A stretch of 64,000 nucleotides of DNA from an uncultured Bacteroidales bacterium (GCA_949285735.1 CASEAQ010000006.1:1-64000); one strand, 5' to 3'; shown: positions 1-8,947, numbered from the stretch's first letter. Numbers and translations are program-made. Notes: a model not told the origin generated them from the sequence alone.

Positions 1-843
1 CCGGCTCAAATGGTGAGGATACTGGAATCCCACTTCATAGGCAATTTCGCTCACCGTCTTGCCCGTGCCGGCGAGCAGGTCTTTCACGCGGTTGATGGTT
101 GCGATGTGTATATATTCTATGGCAGTCTTGCCCGTTTCCTTCTTTATCAAGTCGCCAAAGTAGTTGGGCGAGAAATGCAACTTGTCGGCACACCACCCCA
201 CCGTCGGCAGCCCTATCTGCTGTGGAGCTTCCGAATCGAAGTAATTGGCAATCAATGCCTCGAAACGCGTCAACACATCGTGGTTGATTATACGCCGAGT
301 CTCAAACTGGCGGTCGTAGAAGCGCAGGCAATGATTGAGCAACACCTCGATATTGGCTGTGATAATCGAACGGCTATGCTTGTCGATGGCGTGCTGCAAC
401 TCCTCGTTTATCTCAAGGAAGCAGTTGAACACCGTCTGTCGCTCACGCTCCGACATGTGCAACGCCTCATTGACCTCATACGAGAAAAATGTGTAGTCCT
501 TCATCTTCCGCGCAAGCGGTGTGTTGCGTATCAAGTCGGGGTGGAACACTAAGGCATATCCTTGCGGATTGACCGTCTCACCGCCATCGTCGATACCAGC
601 CACCTGCCCCGGGGCGACAAATACGAGCGTACCCTCCTGGTAATCGTATTTTCCCCTGCCATATACTACCTGCCCATGTATTTTTTCCTTCAGGAATATC
701 GCATAAAATGTGCCGCATTTGCGCCTATGCTTCAAAACACGCACTTTTGAAAAATCGATGAAACTCACCAGCGGATTCAAGGTTTCCAACCCAAGGAAAT
801 CGTTATAGTCGCTTACGCTATTCAAGTTCAATATATCGCTCAT
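1..843 (-). CDS. AraC-family transcriptional regulator (C-terminus cut by window edge)
   Basis: Translating the reverse strand from the ATG at 843 gives 281 codons with no stop before the window edge. The N-terminal half reads like an AraC cupin effector-binding domain (a KCGTFYAIFLKEK stretch, then EGTLVFVAPGQ). The C-terminal half is a typical AraC/XylS helix-turn-helix, with GWCADKLHFSPNYF as the first HTH and VSEIAYEVGFQ starting the second. The last few dozen residues lie outside the window. AraC proteins bind DNA as activators, usually with a small ligand. The gene diverges from the flavodoxin/ferredoxin gene at 1086, which could be its target; that link is inference. The ligand is unknown. 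Confidence 0.9.
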   Translation of the reverse strand, partial: MSDILNLNSVSDYNDFLGLETLNPLVSFIDFSKVRVLKHRRKCGTFYAIFLKEKIHGQVVYGRGKYDYQEGTLVFVAPGQVAGIDDGGETVNPQGYALVFHPDLIRNTPLARKMKDYTFFSYEVNEALHMSERERQTVFNCFLEINEELQHAIDKHSRSIITANIEVLLNHCLRFYDRQFETRRIINHDVLTRFEALIANYFDSEAPQQIGLPTVGWCADKLHFSPNYFGDLIKKETGKTAIEYIHIATINRVKDLLAGTGKTVSEIAYEVGFQYPHHLSR

Positions 844-1035
844 GGAAATTGGTACTGTTTGTTTATGGCAAAAATAATTCTTTTGTCTATAATTCGCCAC
901 ACCACCAAGCCGCTATTGTGTTAAGCTATATGAAAATCGGTGATTTGTGTTACAGATTTCGCAAAATCGTTGAAATTGGTTTAACATTACAGGCTTTTCT
1001 GTAATTTATGTATAAAACGGCACACGAAGATTGGC

Positions 1036-1043
1036 TATATTTG
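1036..1043 (+). promoter_or_regulatory. Bacteroidetes -7 box for the flavodoxin/ferredoxin gene
   Basis: TATATTTG matches the Bacteroidetes TAnnTTTG -7 consensus and lies about 43 bases before the ATG at 1086. Transcription would start near 1050. That rules out the in-frame ATG at 1008 and supports 1086. Confidence 0.5.
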
Positions 1044-1085
1044 CCGACAATCCAAGCACATACTCATATAACACACATATATATT

Positions 1086-2030
1086 ATGGTAAAGGAAAAC
1101 AACGGAATAAGCCGGCGCGAAGCCCTAAAGCGCATGGGGCTGCTTGCCGCTGGCGCAGCTATGGCATCGATGGGCGCAACATCGCTTGCCTCGTGCAACA
1201 GCGAGGGCAATGAGCCACGCCGCATAATTTTCTACTTCACCGGCACGGGCAACTGCCTGTATGTGGCTCGCCAGCTTGCCAAGTCGGAAGAGCAATTGCT
1301 AAGCATTCCGCAAATGATGAAGCAGGGGCAGCTGGAATTTGAAGCCGACGAAATAGGCATCGTCTATCCCATATACGGGCATATGCCACCGCTCATGGTG
1401 AGACAATTCATACAAAAAGCCAAGCTCAATGCGCCCTACAAGTTTGCCGTGCTCACTTATGGCAACCGCAAGTGCAACGCCGTGGAGATATGGAACGACA
1501 TCGCCACGCGGGCTGGACACACATTCGACTACATCACTACGATGATAATGGTTGACAACTGGCTGCCAAACTTCGACATGGGCGAACAGATGAAAATCGA
1601 CAAGCACATTCCAGAGAGCTTGCAACGCATCACCACCGACCTTGCCGCACAACGCCGCTGGCACGAACCCGTCAGCGAACTCGAACGCCAGCAACACGCC
1701 GAGTTCCTTGCCCGCACGGGCATCGACCCCGAAACGGGCTTCGCCGTGCGCAGCGAAAAATACTTCCACGTGACCGACGCCTGCATCGACTGCGCCATCT
1801 GCACCGAGGTGTGCCCGCGCGGCAACTACGAGCTCACGTCGAACGGGGTGAAAATGAACGGCGACTGCGAATTTTGCTTTGCCTGCATACAAAACTGTCC
1901 GCAACGTGCCATCAGGTTCAACGAACTGCCCGACGACCCGATGCTGGCACGCGGCGAAGTAAACCCAAACGCCCGCTACCGCAACGAAAACATCTCGATA
2001 GCCGACATCAAGCGAGCCAACAGGCAATAA
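1086..2030 (+). CDS. EFR1-type flavodoxin/ferredoxin protein with Tat-like and lipobox-like N-terminus
   Basis: This 314-residue protein joins a flavodoxin-like domain to two [4Fe-4S] ferredoxin motifs. The N-terminus carries SRREALKRMG, which resembles a twin-arginine motif, then a hydrophobic stretch and LASC, which resembles a lipobox. The flavodoxin part starts with FYFTGTGNC, the phosphate-binding loop for FMN. The clusters are CIDCAICTEVCP and CEFCFACIQNCP near the C-terminus. Such proteins shuttle electrons, but the partner is unknown. A Tat-exported lipoprotein form would be unusual, because most EFR1 proteins are cytoplasmic. The ATG at 1086 is chosen because a -7 box sits between it and the upstream in-frame ATG. 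Confidence 0.85.
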   Translation: MVKENNGISRREALKRMGLLAAGAAMASMGATSLASCNSEGNEPRRIIFYFTGTGNCLYVARQLAKSEEQLLSIPQMMKQGQLEFEADEIGIVYPIYGHMPPLMVRQFIQKAKLNAPYKFAVLTYGNRKCNAVEIWNDIATRAGHTFDYITTMIMVDNWLPNFDMGEQMKIDKHIPESLQRITTDLAAQRRWHEPVSELERQQHAEFLARTGIDPETGFAVRSEKYFHVTDACIDCAICTEVCPRGNYELTSNGVKMNGDCEFCFACIQNCPQRAIRFNELPDDPMLARGEVNPNARYRNENISIADIKRANRQ

Positions 2031-2130
2031 CCCCTATCACAGACAGAAAGAGCGAGCGGCGGAGCGCAACCATACGCCGCCTAACGAGAGGTGGAGTTTT
2101 TACTTTCAGGCAGGAAAAACGCAACAGAGC

Positions 2131-2148
2131 GGGCGGCGGAGCCGTCCT
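2131..2148 (+). repeat. Short GC-rich dispersed repeat (copy 1)
   Basis: GGGCGGCGGAGCCGTCCT recurs with two changes (an A and an extra T) at 4041-4059. Both copies lie in noncoding DNA. The function is unknown; it resembles the small hairpin repeats common in intergenic DNA. Confidence 0.4.
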
Positions 2149-2210
2149 ACCATGCTTAACCGCATGTGGAGCGCAAGCAGGACTTGCGGAGGCTCACTCC
2201 TCCTCCCCCC

Positions 2211-2255
2211 CTAACACACAAAAAGAGCCTCTCTATGGCTCTTTTTGTGTGTTAG
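2211..2255. terminator. Bidirectional terminator between ferredoxin gene and bioB
   Basis: A perfect 19-bp inverted repeat (2211-2229 and 2237-2255) has a 7-base loop, and its stem contains A5 and T5 tracts. It sits between two convergent genes and could stop transcription in both directions. The rest of 2031-2388 shows no gene. It is GC-rich at 2040-2200, with a short CCTAATTCCTCACTCCTAATT simple repeat near 2355. Confidence 0.8.
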
Positions 2256-2388
2256 AACTTTCTGTGAAACCTGCTCGTTTACCTCTCGTGGCAGTAAACG
2301 AGCCGCAACAAGCCACAGCTCTACAAGGTTTCAATTACATACACCCTAAACGTAATTCCTAATTCCTCACTCCTAATTATATTATTAG

Positions 2389-3348
2389 TTACGCCAGTTC
2401 AAGCCCAAGCGAGCCAAACAGTTCACGGTCTTCGTCGATGCGGTTGCCTATGGTGGTGAGCATGTCGCCCATCAACACTCCATTCATGCCACCAGTGAGA
2501 ATGCGTCGCTCGGCTTCCTTGCTCAACCGCGCCCTGCCGCCGGCAAAGCGCAGGAACTTGTCGGGCAATATGAAACGGAACACCGCCACCGTGCGCATCA
2601 CCTCCTCCTCGCTTATGGGCTGCTGGTCTTGCAAGGGAGTTCCCGGAATAGGTATCAAAATATTGATTGGCACCGAGTCAACATCAAGGTCGCGCAACGT
2701 TATTGCAAGCTCCACGCGCTGCTCCATCGTTTCACCCATGCCTATTATGCCACCAGAGCACACAGTCATGCCCACGCTCTTTGCCCGGCGCAAGGTAGCT
2801 ATCTTGTCGGCTGTGGTGTGGGTGCTGCACAGCGAGGGGAAAAACGACGGAGCCGTTTCGAGATTGCAATGGTAACGCTTCACCCCGGCATCCCACAACA
2901 TCTTCAACGCCTCCTCGTCGAGCAAGCCCATCGACGCACACAGCGACAAGCCCGTCTCCTTGCCGAGGCGGCGGTAAATGTCGCAATAATATTCCATGTC
3001 GCGGCACGACACCCTGCGCCCGCTTGTCACGAGCGAGAAGCGGCGTATTCCTCGGCTGTCGTTGTAACGGGCAAGCGCAAGCGTGTCTTCGACGCTTGCC
3101 GACTCATATTCATCTACCCCCGTATGGAAATGCGCCGACTGTGCACACCATTTGCAATCCTCGCCACACCTGCCGCTGCGAGCATTAATTATCGAGCACG
3201 AGTCGATGCGGTTGCCGCAAAATGCACGGCATATCTCGCCTGCAGCGTCACACAATTCATTCACGTCGCGCCACTGCGCTATAATCATGGCTTCGTCGAA
3301 AGAAATTTTATATCCCGACAACACCCTATTTTTCAATTCATTAAGCAT
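2389..3348 (-). CDS. bioB: Biotin synthase
   Basis: BioB inserts sulfur into dethiobiotin to make biotin, using a radical-SAM [4Fe-4S] cluster and an auxiliary [2Fe-2S] cluster. The protein is 319 residues, the usual length. The radical SAM motif CGEDCKWC is present, followed by SAHFHTGV and a C-terminal FAGGRA-type segment. The start at 3348 (MLNELKNRV) is preferred over 3402, because a reverse-strand TAnnTTTG box lies between them. No other bio genes are adjacent. Biotin is needed by the biotin carrier protein encoded at 5419-5847. Confidence 0.95.
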   Translation of the reverse strand: MLNELKNRVLSGYKISFDEAMIIAQWRDVNELCDAAGEICRAFCGNRIDSCSIINARSGRCGEDCKWCAQSAHFHTGVDEYESASVEDTLALARYNDSRGIRRFSLVTSGRRVSCRDMEYYCDIYRRLGKETGLSLCASMGLLDEEALKMLWDAGVKRYHCNLETAPSFFPSLCSTHTTADKIATLRRAKSVGMTVCSGGIIGMGETMEQRVELAITLRDLDVDSVPINILIPIPGTPLQDQQPISEEEVMRTVAVFRFILPDKFLRFAGGRARLSKEAERRILTGGMNGVLMGDMLTTIGNRIDEDRELFGSLGLELA

Positions 3349-3369
3349 AATTTCATCTATTAGCGAATA

Positions 3370-3377
3370 CAAAATTA
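3370..3377 (-). promoter_or_regulatory. -7 box for bioB
   Basis: On the reverse strand this is TAATTTTG, matching TAnnTTTG, 21 bases before the bioB ATG at 3348. No biotin operator palindrome was seen around it. Confidence 0.45.
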
Positions 3378-3431
3378 GCCAAATAATTAATATTTTTGCC
3401 ACTAAACGCTTGCCAAAATAAAAAATATGCG

Positions 3432-3439
3432 TACCTTTG
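3432..3439 (+). promoter_or_regulatory. -7 box for the SRP RNA-tRNA cluster
   Basis: TACCTTTG matches TAnnTTTG a few bases before the start of the SRP RNA. One promoter could drive the SRP RNA and both tRNAs. Confidence 0.55.
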
Positions 3440-3442
3440 CAC

Positions 3443-3530
3443 CCGGGTAAGTCCTACACGGCATGCTCCCGGTGAATTCCCCCAGGTCTTGACCGAAGCA
3501 AGGGTAGCAGGTCGTTCAGCTTGCCCACCT
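3443..3530 (+). ncRNA. ffs: Signal recognition particle RNA, small bacterial type
   Basis: The core CCCAGGTCTTGACCGAAGC followed by AAGGGTAG matches the conserved SRP RNA helix-8 domain: CAGGTC, an apical tetraloop, GACC, then GAAGCAAGGGTA. The apical loop appears to be TTGA rather than the usual GNRA. Distal segments GGGTAAG (near 3444) and CTTGCCC (near 3520) can pair to close the hairpin, giving a short 4.5S-type molecule without an Alu domain. It directs membrane and secreted proteins to the translocon with Ffh. Both ends are approximate. A tRNA-Thr follows directly. Confidence 0.75.
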
Positions 3531-3604
3531 GCCTCTTTAGCTCAGTTGGCCAGAGCACGTGATTTGTAATCTCGGGGTCGTTGGTTCGAATCCGACAAGA
3601 GGCT
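3531..3604 (+). tRNA. tRNA-Thr (anticodon TGT)
   Basis: Acceptor stem GCCTCTT pairs with AAGAGGC at 3597-3603. The D-arm is GCTC...GAGC, the anticodon loop TTTGTAA gives TGT, and the T-arm contains GGTTCGAATCC. The anticodon stem has a central T-T mismatch. CCA is not encoded. Confidence 0.93.
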
Positions 3605-3626
3605 CAAAAGAAAGTTCTTTTAATAT

Positions 3627-3702
3627 CGGGATGTAGCTCAGTCCGGTTTAGAGTACTCGTCTGGGGGGCGAGTGGTCGCAAGTTCGAATCTTGTCATCCC
3701 GA
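3627..3702 (+). tRNA. tRNA-Pro (anticodon GGG)
   Basis: Acceptor stem CGGGATG pairs with CATCCCG at 3695-3701. The anticodon loop CTGGGGG gives GGG, and the T-arm contains AGTTCGAATCT. It lies 22 bases after tRNA-Thr and is probably co-transcribed. Confidence 0.93.
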
Positions 3703-3705
3703 CAA

Positions 3706-3758
3706 AACGCAAGCGTTGGTTCTCAATAATAGTGAAACCAACGCTTGCGTTGCTTTTA
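3706..3758 (+). terminator. Rho-independent terminator of the SRP RNA-tRNA cluster
   Basis: A perfect 16-bp inverted repeat (3706-3721 and 3736-3751) with a 14-base loop is followed by GCTTTT. It starts four bases after tRNA-Pro. Confidence 0.85.
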
Positions 3759-3798
3759 TCCCCCTATGTTCTGTCGAAAATTCGTTGTTGGGCATAGC

Positions 3799-4108
3799 AT
3801 GAAATAGTTATTCAACAACCCTCACGGCGCTTTCATAAAAATTATTAGTGTCCGATAAACGCATATAAATATTTAATTCTCAGCATTGTAGTTATTGATA
3901 AGCCCCCTTTATAAAATATATTCATAATTAGCTCGGAATCAGTGTGCTACAGCTTATTAAAGATTTTTTAGCGGACAGCAATAGTTCGTTTTATGCGATA
4001 TGTTTGTATGATTTTCGTGGCATTTAAAAATATATTGCGAGGGCGGCGAAGCCGTTCCTCGCCCTATTCTTCAGTGAGAGTGTCGTGATTGTTGAATAGC
4101 CATTTCAT
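3799..4108. repeat. Nested inverted repeats, possible decayed IS or MITE
   Basis: Between the tRNA terminator and the oadB terminator there is no credible gene. The stretch is bounded by 20-base inverted arms at 3799-3818 and 4089-4108, matching at 18 of 20 positions. Inside is a second inverted pair at 3843-3860 and 3966-3983, matching at 14 of 18 and sharing TGTCCG/CGGACA. A GC-rich hairpin lies at 4037-4062. This layout fits a small nonautonomous element or IS remnant next to a tRNA cluster. No transposase fragment and no clear target-site duplication were seen. Confidence 0.4.
4041..4059 (+). repeat. Short GC-rich dispersed repeat (copy 2)
   Basis: This near-copy of 2131-2148 here forms part of a hairpin (GCGAGG at 4037-4042 pairs with CCTCGC at 4057-4062). 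Confidence 0.4.
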
Positions 4109-4167
4109 ACAGTACCAGCAACTGGAATTTTCCGCCTGGCATTCACACTTCCATCTGCGCCCGGTAC

Positions 4168-4209
4168 AAAAAAAGGAGCGCACCACACTATGTGACGTGT
4201 GATGCGCTC
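4168..4209 (-). terminator. Terminator of the methylmalonyl-CoA decarboxylase operon
   Basis: Read on the reverse strand, a 13-bp stem (4197-4209 with 4176-4188, one mismatch) is followed by a run of seven T. It lies about 40 bases after the oadB stop. Confidence 0.85.
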
Positions 4210-4250
4210 TCTTATGATTGTTTGGAAAAGCTCTCTTTTAAGAGAAATCA

Positions 4251-5408
4251 TTAGCCGAGGAAGCCGAGGAGTACACCGGCGGCAACAGCCGAACCGATTA
4301 CACCAGCCACGTTCGGGCCCATTGCATGCATCAACAGGTAGTTCGACGGGTCGTACTTCAAGCCCATGTTGTTGGAGATACGAGCCGACATAGGCACAGC
4401 CGATACACCTGCGTTACCAATGAGCGGGTTGATTTTCTTGTCCTTGCCCAAGAAGAGGTTGAAAATCTTGACAAACAGCACACCCGATGCCGAAGCAATG
4501 ACGAATGCCATGAAACCAAGTGCGAAAATGAGAATTGTCTCCTTTGTCAAGAACTCAGATGCCTGCGTAGAAGCACCCACCGTCAATCCGAGCAACATTG
4601 TCACGATGTCGGTGAGGGCGTTGCTTGCAGTCTTAGCGAGACGAGTGGTAACACCACTTTCGCGCAACAGGTTGCCGAAGAAGAGCATACCCAACAACGG
4701 AAGACCCGAAGGCACGAAGAAGCAAGTGAGCAACAAACCGAAAATCGGGAACAGAATCTTCTCGTTCTGCGACACGGCACGTGCAGGCTTCATGCGAATG
4801 AGGCGTTCCTTCTTGGTAGTGAACAAGCGCATGATTGGCGGTTGTATCACAGGCACAAGTGCCATGTATGAATAAGCCGACACGGCAATTGCACCCATCA
4901 AGTTAGGAGCCAACTTCGACGACAAGAAGATTGCCGTTGGGCCATCGGCACCACCAATGATGGCAATGGCTGCTGCTTGGTCGGGCATGAAGCCGAGCCA
5001 CAAGGCAACCATGTAGGCACCAAAGATACCGAACTGCGCTGCTGCTCCCACAAGCATCAATTTCGGGTTGGCAAGCAGAGCCGAGAAGTCGGTCATTGCA
5101 CCGATGCCGAGGAAAATGAGCGGAGGATACCACCCGGCACGCACACCGTTGTACAGGATGTTAAGCACCGAGCCTTCCTCATATATACCAATCTCGTTAC
5201 CCATCTGGAATGGGATATTTCCCACAAGGATACCAAACCCGATTGGCACGAGCAGCATGGGTTCAAAGTCTTTCTTTATCGCAAGATAAATGAAGAACAA
5301 GCCCACGCAAATCATTATCAGGTGTTCGTAGGTGACATTGTGGAAGCCTGTAAATTCCCAAAATTGTTGGAAATTACTGGTCAGGAATTGCGCCAAATCA
5401 AGTTCCAT
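4251..5408 (-). CDS. oadB: Sodium-pumping decarboxylase, beta subunit
   Basis: OadB/MmdB/GcdB is the membrane subunit that decarboxylates carboxybiotin and pumps Na+ outward. This protein is 385 residues with about nine to eleven hydrophobic segments. It has the family hallmarks [17 protein letters not shown] and [17 protein letters not shown], which contribute to the sodium and carboxybiotin sites. It is the last gene of the operon, 10 bases after the biotin carrier. Given the carboxyltransferase and epimerase upstream, the substrate is methylmalonyl-CoA, so the pump conserves energy from succinate to propionate. Family membership is clear from sequence; the substrate comes from context. Confidence 0.95.
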   Translation of the reverse strand: MELDLAQFLTSNFQQFWEFTGFHNVTYEHLIMICVGLFFIYLAIKKDFEPMLLVPIGFGILVGNIPFQMGNEIGIYEEGSVLNILYNGVRAGWYPPLIFLGIGAMTDFSALLANPKLMLVGAAAQFGIFGAYMVALWLGFMPDQAAAIAIIGGADGPTAIFLSSKLAPNLMGAIAVSAYSYMALVPVIQPPIMRLFTTKKERLIRMKPARAVSQNEKILFPIFGLLLTCFFVPSGLPLLGMLFFGNLLRESGVTTRLAKTASNALTDIVTMLLGLTVGASTQASEFLTKETILIFALGFMAFVIASASGVLFVKIFNLFLGKDKKINPLIGNAGVSAVPMSARISNNMGLKYDPSNYLLMHAMGPNVAGVIGSAVAAGVLLGFLG

Positions 5409-5418
5409 ATGGCAATAA

Positions 5419-5847
5419 TTACTCTATTGTGACGAGGTCGGAACCTTCAAGCACCGAGTCGCCCTTGTTTACATTAATTGCTTTCACTACACCACTCTTG
5501 CCTGCATGTATGTCGTTTTCCATCTTCATCGCTTCGAGGATTACAACCACATCGTCGCTCTTGAGCGTGTCGCCAACCTTTACCTTGATATCAACAATCA
5601 CACCTGGGAGCGGAGACTTGATGGTGGATGCCGTCGATTTAACGACAGGCTTGCTGATAATCTTTTGCCCCGACTCGGTGCGCGGAGCTGCAACCGGGCG
5701 TACCGACTTCACTACCGGAGCCTTCTTTTCTTCAAGCTCCACCTTATAGGGCACGCCGTTAACTTCAACTTGTGCAATATTGTTTTCAATATCGCCAACG
5801 GCAACCTTGTAGTCGTTACCGTTGATTTTATATTTATAAATTTTCAT
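5419..5847 (-). CDS. Biotin carrier subunit of methylmalonyl-CoA decarboxylase
   Basis: This 142-residue protein has a C-terminal biotinyl-lipoyl domain with the EAMKMEND motif; Lys108 is the biotinylation site. A flexible Val/Pro/Lys/Ser-rich linker at residues 40-75 joins it to an N-terminal small domain. It carries CO2 from the carboxyltransferase (MmdA) to the membrane decarboxylase (OadB). It lies between the oadG-like and oadB genes in one operon. Biotin would be attached by a ligase encoded elsewhere. Confidence 0.95.
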   Translation of the reverse strand: MKIYKYKINGNDYKVAVGDIENNIAQVEVNGVPYKVELEEKKAPVVKSVRPVAAPRTESGQKIISKPVVKSTASTIKSPLPGVIVDIKVKVGDTLKSDDVVVILEAMKMENDIHAGKSGVVKAINVNKGDSVLEGSDLVTIE

Positions 5848-5883
5848 TGAAACTGTACTGTTTTAAAATTGGGGTTAAACAAA

Positions 5884-6825
5884 TTAACGGCGGTGTGGTG
5901 TCTCGCGCAAAGTATAAATCTTCGAGCTCCACGGAGAGTAAGAACGTTTCACCTTGTTGATGGTGAGGATAGTCTCCTCAAGGTCGTGGGTGTTGAGATG
6001 CTCATACAGCGCCATCGAGATAGCCGCGATTTCCTCACCCGAGTCGTGACTCGTCCTGGCTGCAACTTCAATGTCAACCTCTTCGCCATGCTGGGCAACA
6101 GCTTTCTTGATGCGAGCCGAACGGGCATTGAGATAACCGAACACATAGAAGCACAAGCTGAGCAAGATGAGTGCCGAGAACACGATGAGCATCGCCACAA
6201 TCGTCATCACTATACCGCTGCTGTCATGCTGGCGGAACTTGTCGATATTCTCGTTGGTATCGATAATCACGTTGTTGCTGCTCGGTGTGATGTATTTCTC
6301 GTTGCTGCCGTCACGCACTTCCCAATACTGAGGGTCGAACGTGCCGTCGGGCGACGAAATACCGTCTTGCTTCAAGGCATACGTTTGGTTGGGCTGCAGC
6401 GATGCCGGCACAACCACCTCGTCAAGCAATGTAATACCGTCGGTGTCATAAAGCCCAATCCAGTTGTCAACACCGGGAACAAGGCTGAAACTGATGTGGA
6501 ACGTACCCTTGTTGGGTTCGTTATCGGCAAAGAATACCACGTGCTGGCGGGCAGGAATGTCGGTCCTGACATCGCCGCGTGGCACAGGATATTTCTTGGG
6601 GTTCGACCTGTCGTTTGTAAGGTACACGGTCGAAATCTCCATATAGTTGTAGGTAGAGTTGTAAAGCTCTATCCACCCGTGCTTCAAACCGTAGTCATCG
6701 ACATAATTGCTGTCGTTTTGCACCATCACCTCGTTGATGCGCAACCCTCTGCGCCCTTGGGCGAGAGCAGTTGCCGAGACGGCAAAGCACAGCAGCAACA
6801 TTAATGCAATTCCTTTTATTTTCAT
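5884..6825 (-). CDS. OadG-type subunit with periplasmic lamin-tail domain
   Basis: The protein has 313 residues. After a signal peptide (MKIKGIALMLLLCF...ALAQ), residues about 25-180 look like a lamin-tail/LTD domain (LRINEVMVQND, WIELYN, YLTNDRS). One transmembrane helix at about 200-225 follows (IVMTIVAMLIVFSALILLSL), then a short cytoplasmic OadG-like tail. OadG/MmdD subunits are normally about 80-120 residues and hold the alpha and beta subunits together. The periplasmic domain is an addition typical of Bacteroidetes, and its role is unknown. Its place between the carboxyltransferase and biotin carrier supports the call. Confidence 0.85.
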   Translation of the reverse strand: MKIKGIALMLLLCFAVSATALAQGRRGLRINEVMVQNDSNYVDDYGLKHGWIELYNSTYNYMEISTVYLTNDRSNPKKYPVPRGDVRTDIPARQHVVFFADNEPNKGTFHISFSLVPGVDNWIGLYDTDGITLLDEVVVPASLQPNQTYALKQDGISSPDGTFDPQYWEVRDGSNEKYITPSSNNVIIDTNENIDKFRQHDSSGIVMTIVAMLIVFSALILLSLCFYVFGYLNARSARIKKAVAQHGEEVDIEVAARTSHDSGEEIAAISMALYEHLNTHDLEETILTINKVKRSYSPWSSKIYTLRETPHRR

Positions 6826-6855
6826 ATAAATTCTGTGTGTAAAAGGGGTAGAATA

Positions 6856-8469
6856 TTACAAAGGAATGTTGCCATGCTTCTTGGCGGGGTTGACAACCTT
6901 CTTGGTTTGCAACTGTTGCAGGGCGCGAATGATGCGGAAACGTGTGTTACGCGGCTCTATCACATCGTCGATGTAACCATACTTTGCTGCATTGTACGGG
7001 TTGCAGAAGAGGTCGTTGTATTCCTTTTCCTTGTCGATTATATATTGCTTGAAGTCTGCCATAATCTTGTCGGCTTCTTCCGGCTTGCCAGCTTCTTTGG
7101 CAGCCTTTGCAGCTTCCTTGGCTTTCTTGGCATCGCCTGCATAAAGCACCTCGGCGGCACCGGCAGCACCCATCACGGCGATTTCGGCAGTAGGCCAAGC
7201 GTAGTTCATGTCGCCACGCAACTGCTTGCAGCTCATCACGATGTGGCTACCACCATAGCTCTTGCGCAATGTCACTGTCACTTTGGGCACGGTAGCCTCG
7301 CCATAAGCATAAAGCAACTTGGCTCCATGCAGAATCACAGCGTTATACTCTTGCCCCGTACCTGGCAAGAATCCAGGAACGTCAACAAGCGACACGATAG
7401 GAATATTGAAAGCGTCGCAGAAACGCACAAAGCGTGCCGCCTTGCGCGAAGCGTTGCAGTCGAGCACGCCGGCAAGACACTTCGGCTGGTTGGCAACAAT
7501 ACCCACCGACTGGCCATTGAAACGTGCAAAACCCACGATAATGTTCTTGGCATAATCGCGCGACACTTCGAGGAACTCGCCATTGTCGATAATCGCGCCG
7601 ATAACCTCATACATGTCATAAGCCACATTGGCTTGTTCCGGGATAATGTCGTTCAACGAGTCCTCAAGACGGTCGATCGGGTCGGTACAAGTCACGAGCG
7701 GAGTTTCTTCGAGGTTGTTTTGTGGGATAAAGCTGATGAGCTTGCGGATAATCTTTATAGCCTCTTCGCCATCTTCGGCAGCGAAATGAGCCACACCCGA
7801 CTTCGATGCATGCACTTCGGCTCCACCAAGAGCCTCTTGGGTAACATCTTCGCCAGTAACGGTCTTCACAACCTTCGGACCAGTCAAGAACATATAAGAA
7901 ATACCCTTTGCCATGATGGTGAAGTCGGTCAACGCCGGTGAATAAACCGCACCACCGGCACACGGGCCAAGGATTGCCGAAATCTGTGGAATCACACCCG
8001 AAGCAAGTATGTTGCGTTGGAAAATCTCGGCATAACCTGCGAGGGCGTTGATGCCTTCCTGAATGCGCGCGCCACCCGAGTCGTTCAAGCCGATTACAGG
8101 TGCGCCCATCTTCATCGCCATATCCATGATTTTGCAAATCTTCAACGCCATTGTCTCTGACAGCGAACCGCCAAACACAGTGAAGTCTTGTGCAAAAACA
8201 TAAACCAGACGACCCTCAATGGTGCCATAGCCAGTCACCACGCCGTCGCCTGGATAGGATTTCTTTTCTTGCCCGAAGTTGGTGCAACGATGGCGCACAA
8301 ACATATCGAGTTCTTCAAAACTGCCCTCGTCGAGAAGTTGAGCTATGCGCTCGCGAGCAGTGTATTTACCTTTATCATGCTGCTTTTGGATGGCCTTTTC
8401 ACCACCACCCAAGCGGGCTTCTTCACGAAACCTTATCAGCTCTTGTACTTTTTCAAGTTGAGTGCTCAT
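6856..8469 (-). CDS. mmdA: Methylmalonyl-CoA decarboxylase, carboxyltransferase (alpha) subunit
   Basis: This is a 537-residue acyl-CoA carboxyltransferase with two crotonase-like halves. Visible motifs are the [11 protein letters not shown] start of the N-domain, [13 protein letters not shown] with [13 protein letters not shown] for the acyl-CoA and oxyanion sites, and [12 protein letters not shown] with [10 protein letters not shown] in the C-domain for biotin binding. It transfers CO2 from (S)-methylmalonyl-CoA to the biotin carrier, releasing propionyl-CoA. The length is normal for the family. Propionyl-CoA carboxylase beta is the alternative by sequence alone, but the adjacent oadB and oadG genes indicate decarboxylation. 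Confidence 0.93.
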   Translation of the reverse strand: MSTQLEKVQELIRFREEARLGGGEKAIQKQHDKGKYTARERIAQLLDEGSFEELDMFVRHRCTNFGQEKKSYPGDGVVTGYGTIEGRLVYVFAQDFTVFGGSLSETMALKICKIMDMAMKMGAPVIGLNDSGGARIQEGINALAGYAEIFQRNILASGVIPQISAILGPCAGGAVYSPALTDFTIMAKGISYMFLTGPKVVKTVTGEDVTQEALGGAEVHASKSGVAHFAAEDGEEAIKIIRKLISFIPQNNLEETPLVTCTDPIDRLEDSLNDIIPEQANVAYDMYEVIGAIIDNGEFLEVSRDYAKNIIVGFARFNGQSVGIVANQPKCLAGVLDCNASRKAARFVRFCDAFNIPIVSLVDVPGFLPGTGQEYNAVILHGAKLLYAYGEATVPKVTVTLRKSYGGSHIVMSCKQLRGDMNYAWPTAEIAVMGAAGAAEVLYAGDAKKAKEAAKAAKEAGKPEEADKIMADFKQYIIDKEKEYNDLFCNPYNAAKYGYIDDVIEPRNTRFRIIRALQQLQTKKVVNPAKKHGNIPL

Positions 8470-8524
8470 CTTTTTATATTTTGTAAAAAGCTATGTGTTA
8501 AGTGTGTGTCTATCTCCTCAATTT

Positions 8525-8947
8525 TTATTTCTTGTTGGGGTCTTCACAAAGTTCTACCAGCGCGCCGCAAGTTGACTTGGGGTGCAAGAATGCGATGTTC
8601 AAGCCCTCGGCACCTTTGCGCGGAGCCTTGTCAATGAGGCGCACACCCTTGCCTTCTGCCTCGGCGAGAGCGTTTGCAACGCCATCTTCAACGGCAAAAG
8701 CGATGTGCTGGATTCCTCCACGACCGCCATTCGAGGCGATGTACTTTGCTATCGCACTGTCTTCGGCTGTTGCCTCAAGCAGCTCAATCTTGGTCTCGCC
8801 CACTTTGAAGAAAGCGGTCTTAACCTTTTGGTCGGCCACTTCTTCAATGGCAAAGCATTTAACGCCCAAAACATTTTCGTAGAAAGGTATGGCTTCTTCA
8901 AGGCTTGTCACGGCAATACCTACATGTTCGATATGCGAAATATTCAT
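8525..8947 (-). CDS. mce: Methylmalonyl-CoA epimerase
   Basis: This 140-residue protein of the glyoxalase/VOC fold interconverts (R)- and (S)-methylmalonyl-CoA. The start [20 protein letters not shown], the [14 protein letters not shown] segment and the ending [12 protein letters not shown] supply the metal-binding His and Glu residues of the family. It is the first gene of the operon and feeds the S-isomer to MmdA. Confidence 0.95.
   Translation of the reverse strand: MNISHIEHVGIAVTSLEEAIPFYENVLGVKCFAIEEVADQKVKTAFFKVGETKIELLEATAEDSAIAKYIASNGGRGGIQHIAFAVEDGVANALAEAEGKGVRLIDKAPRKGAEGLNIAFLHPKSTCGALVELCEDPNKK

Noticed and set aside
10..552. Forward-strand open frame of 180 codons
   Set aside because: It is the complement of the AraC regulator, whose reverse-strand translation gives a coherent AraC protein.
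3581..3802. 73-codon forward frame over the tRNA pair
   Set aside because: It runs through two clear tRNA genes and their terminator.
7664..8137. 157-codon reverse frame inside mmdA
   Set aside because: It is out of frame with the well-conserved carboxyltransferase and shows no recognisable protein pattern.
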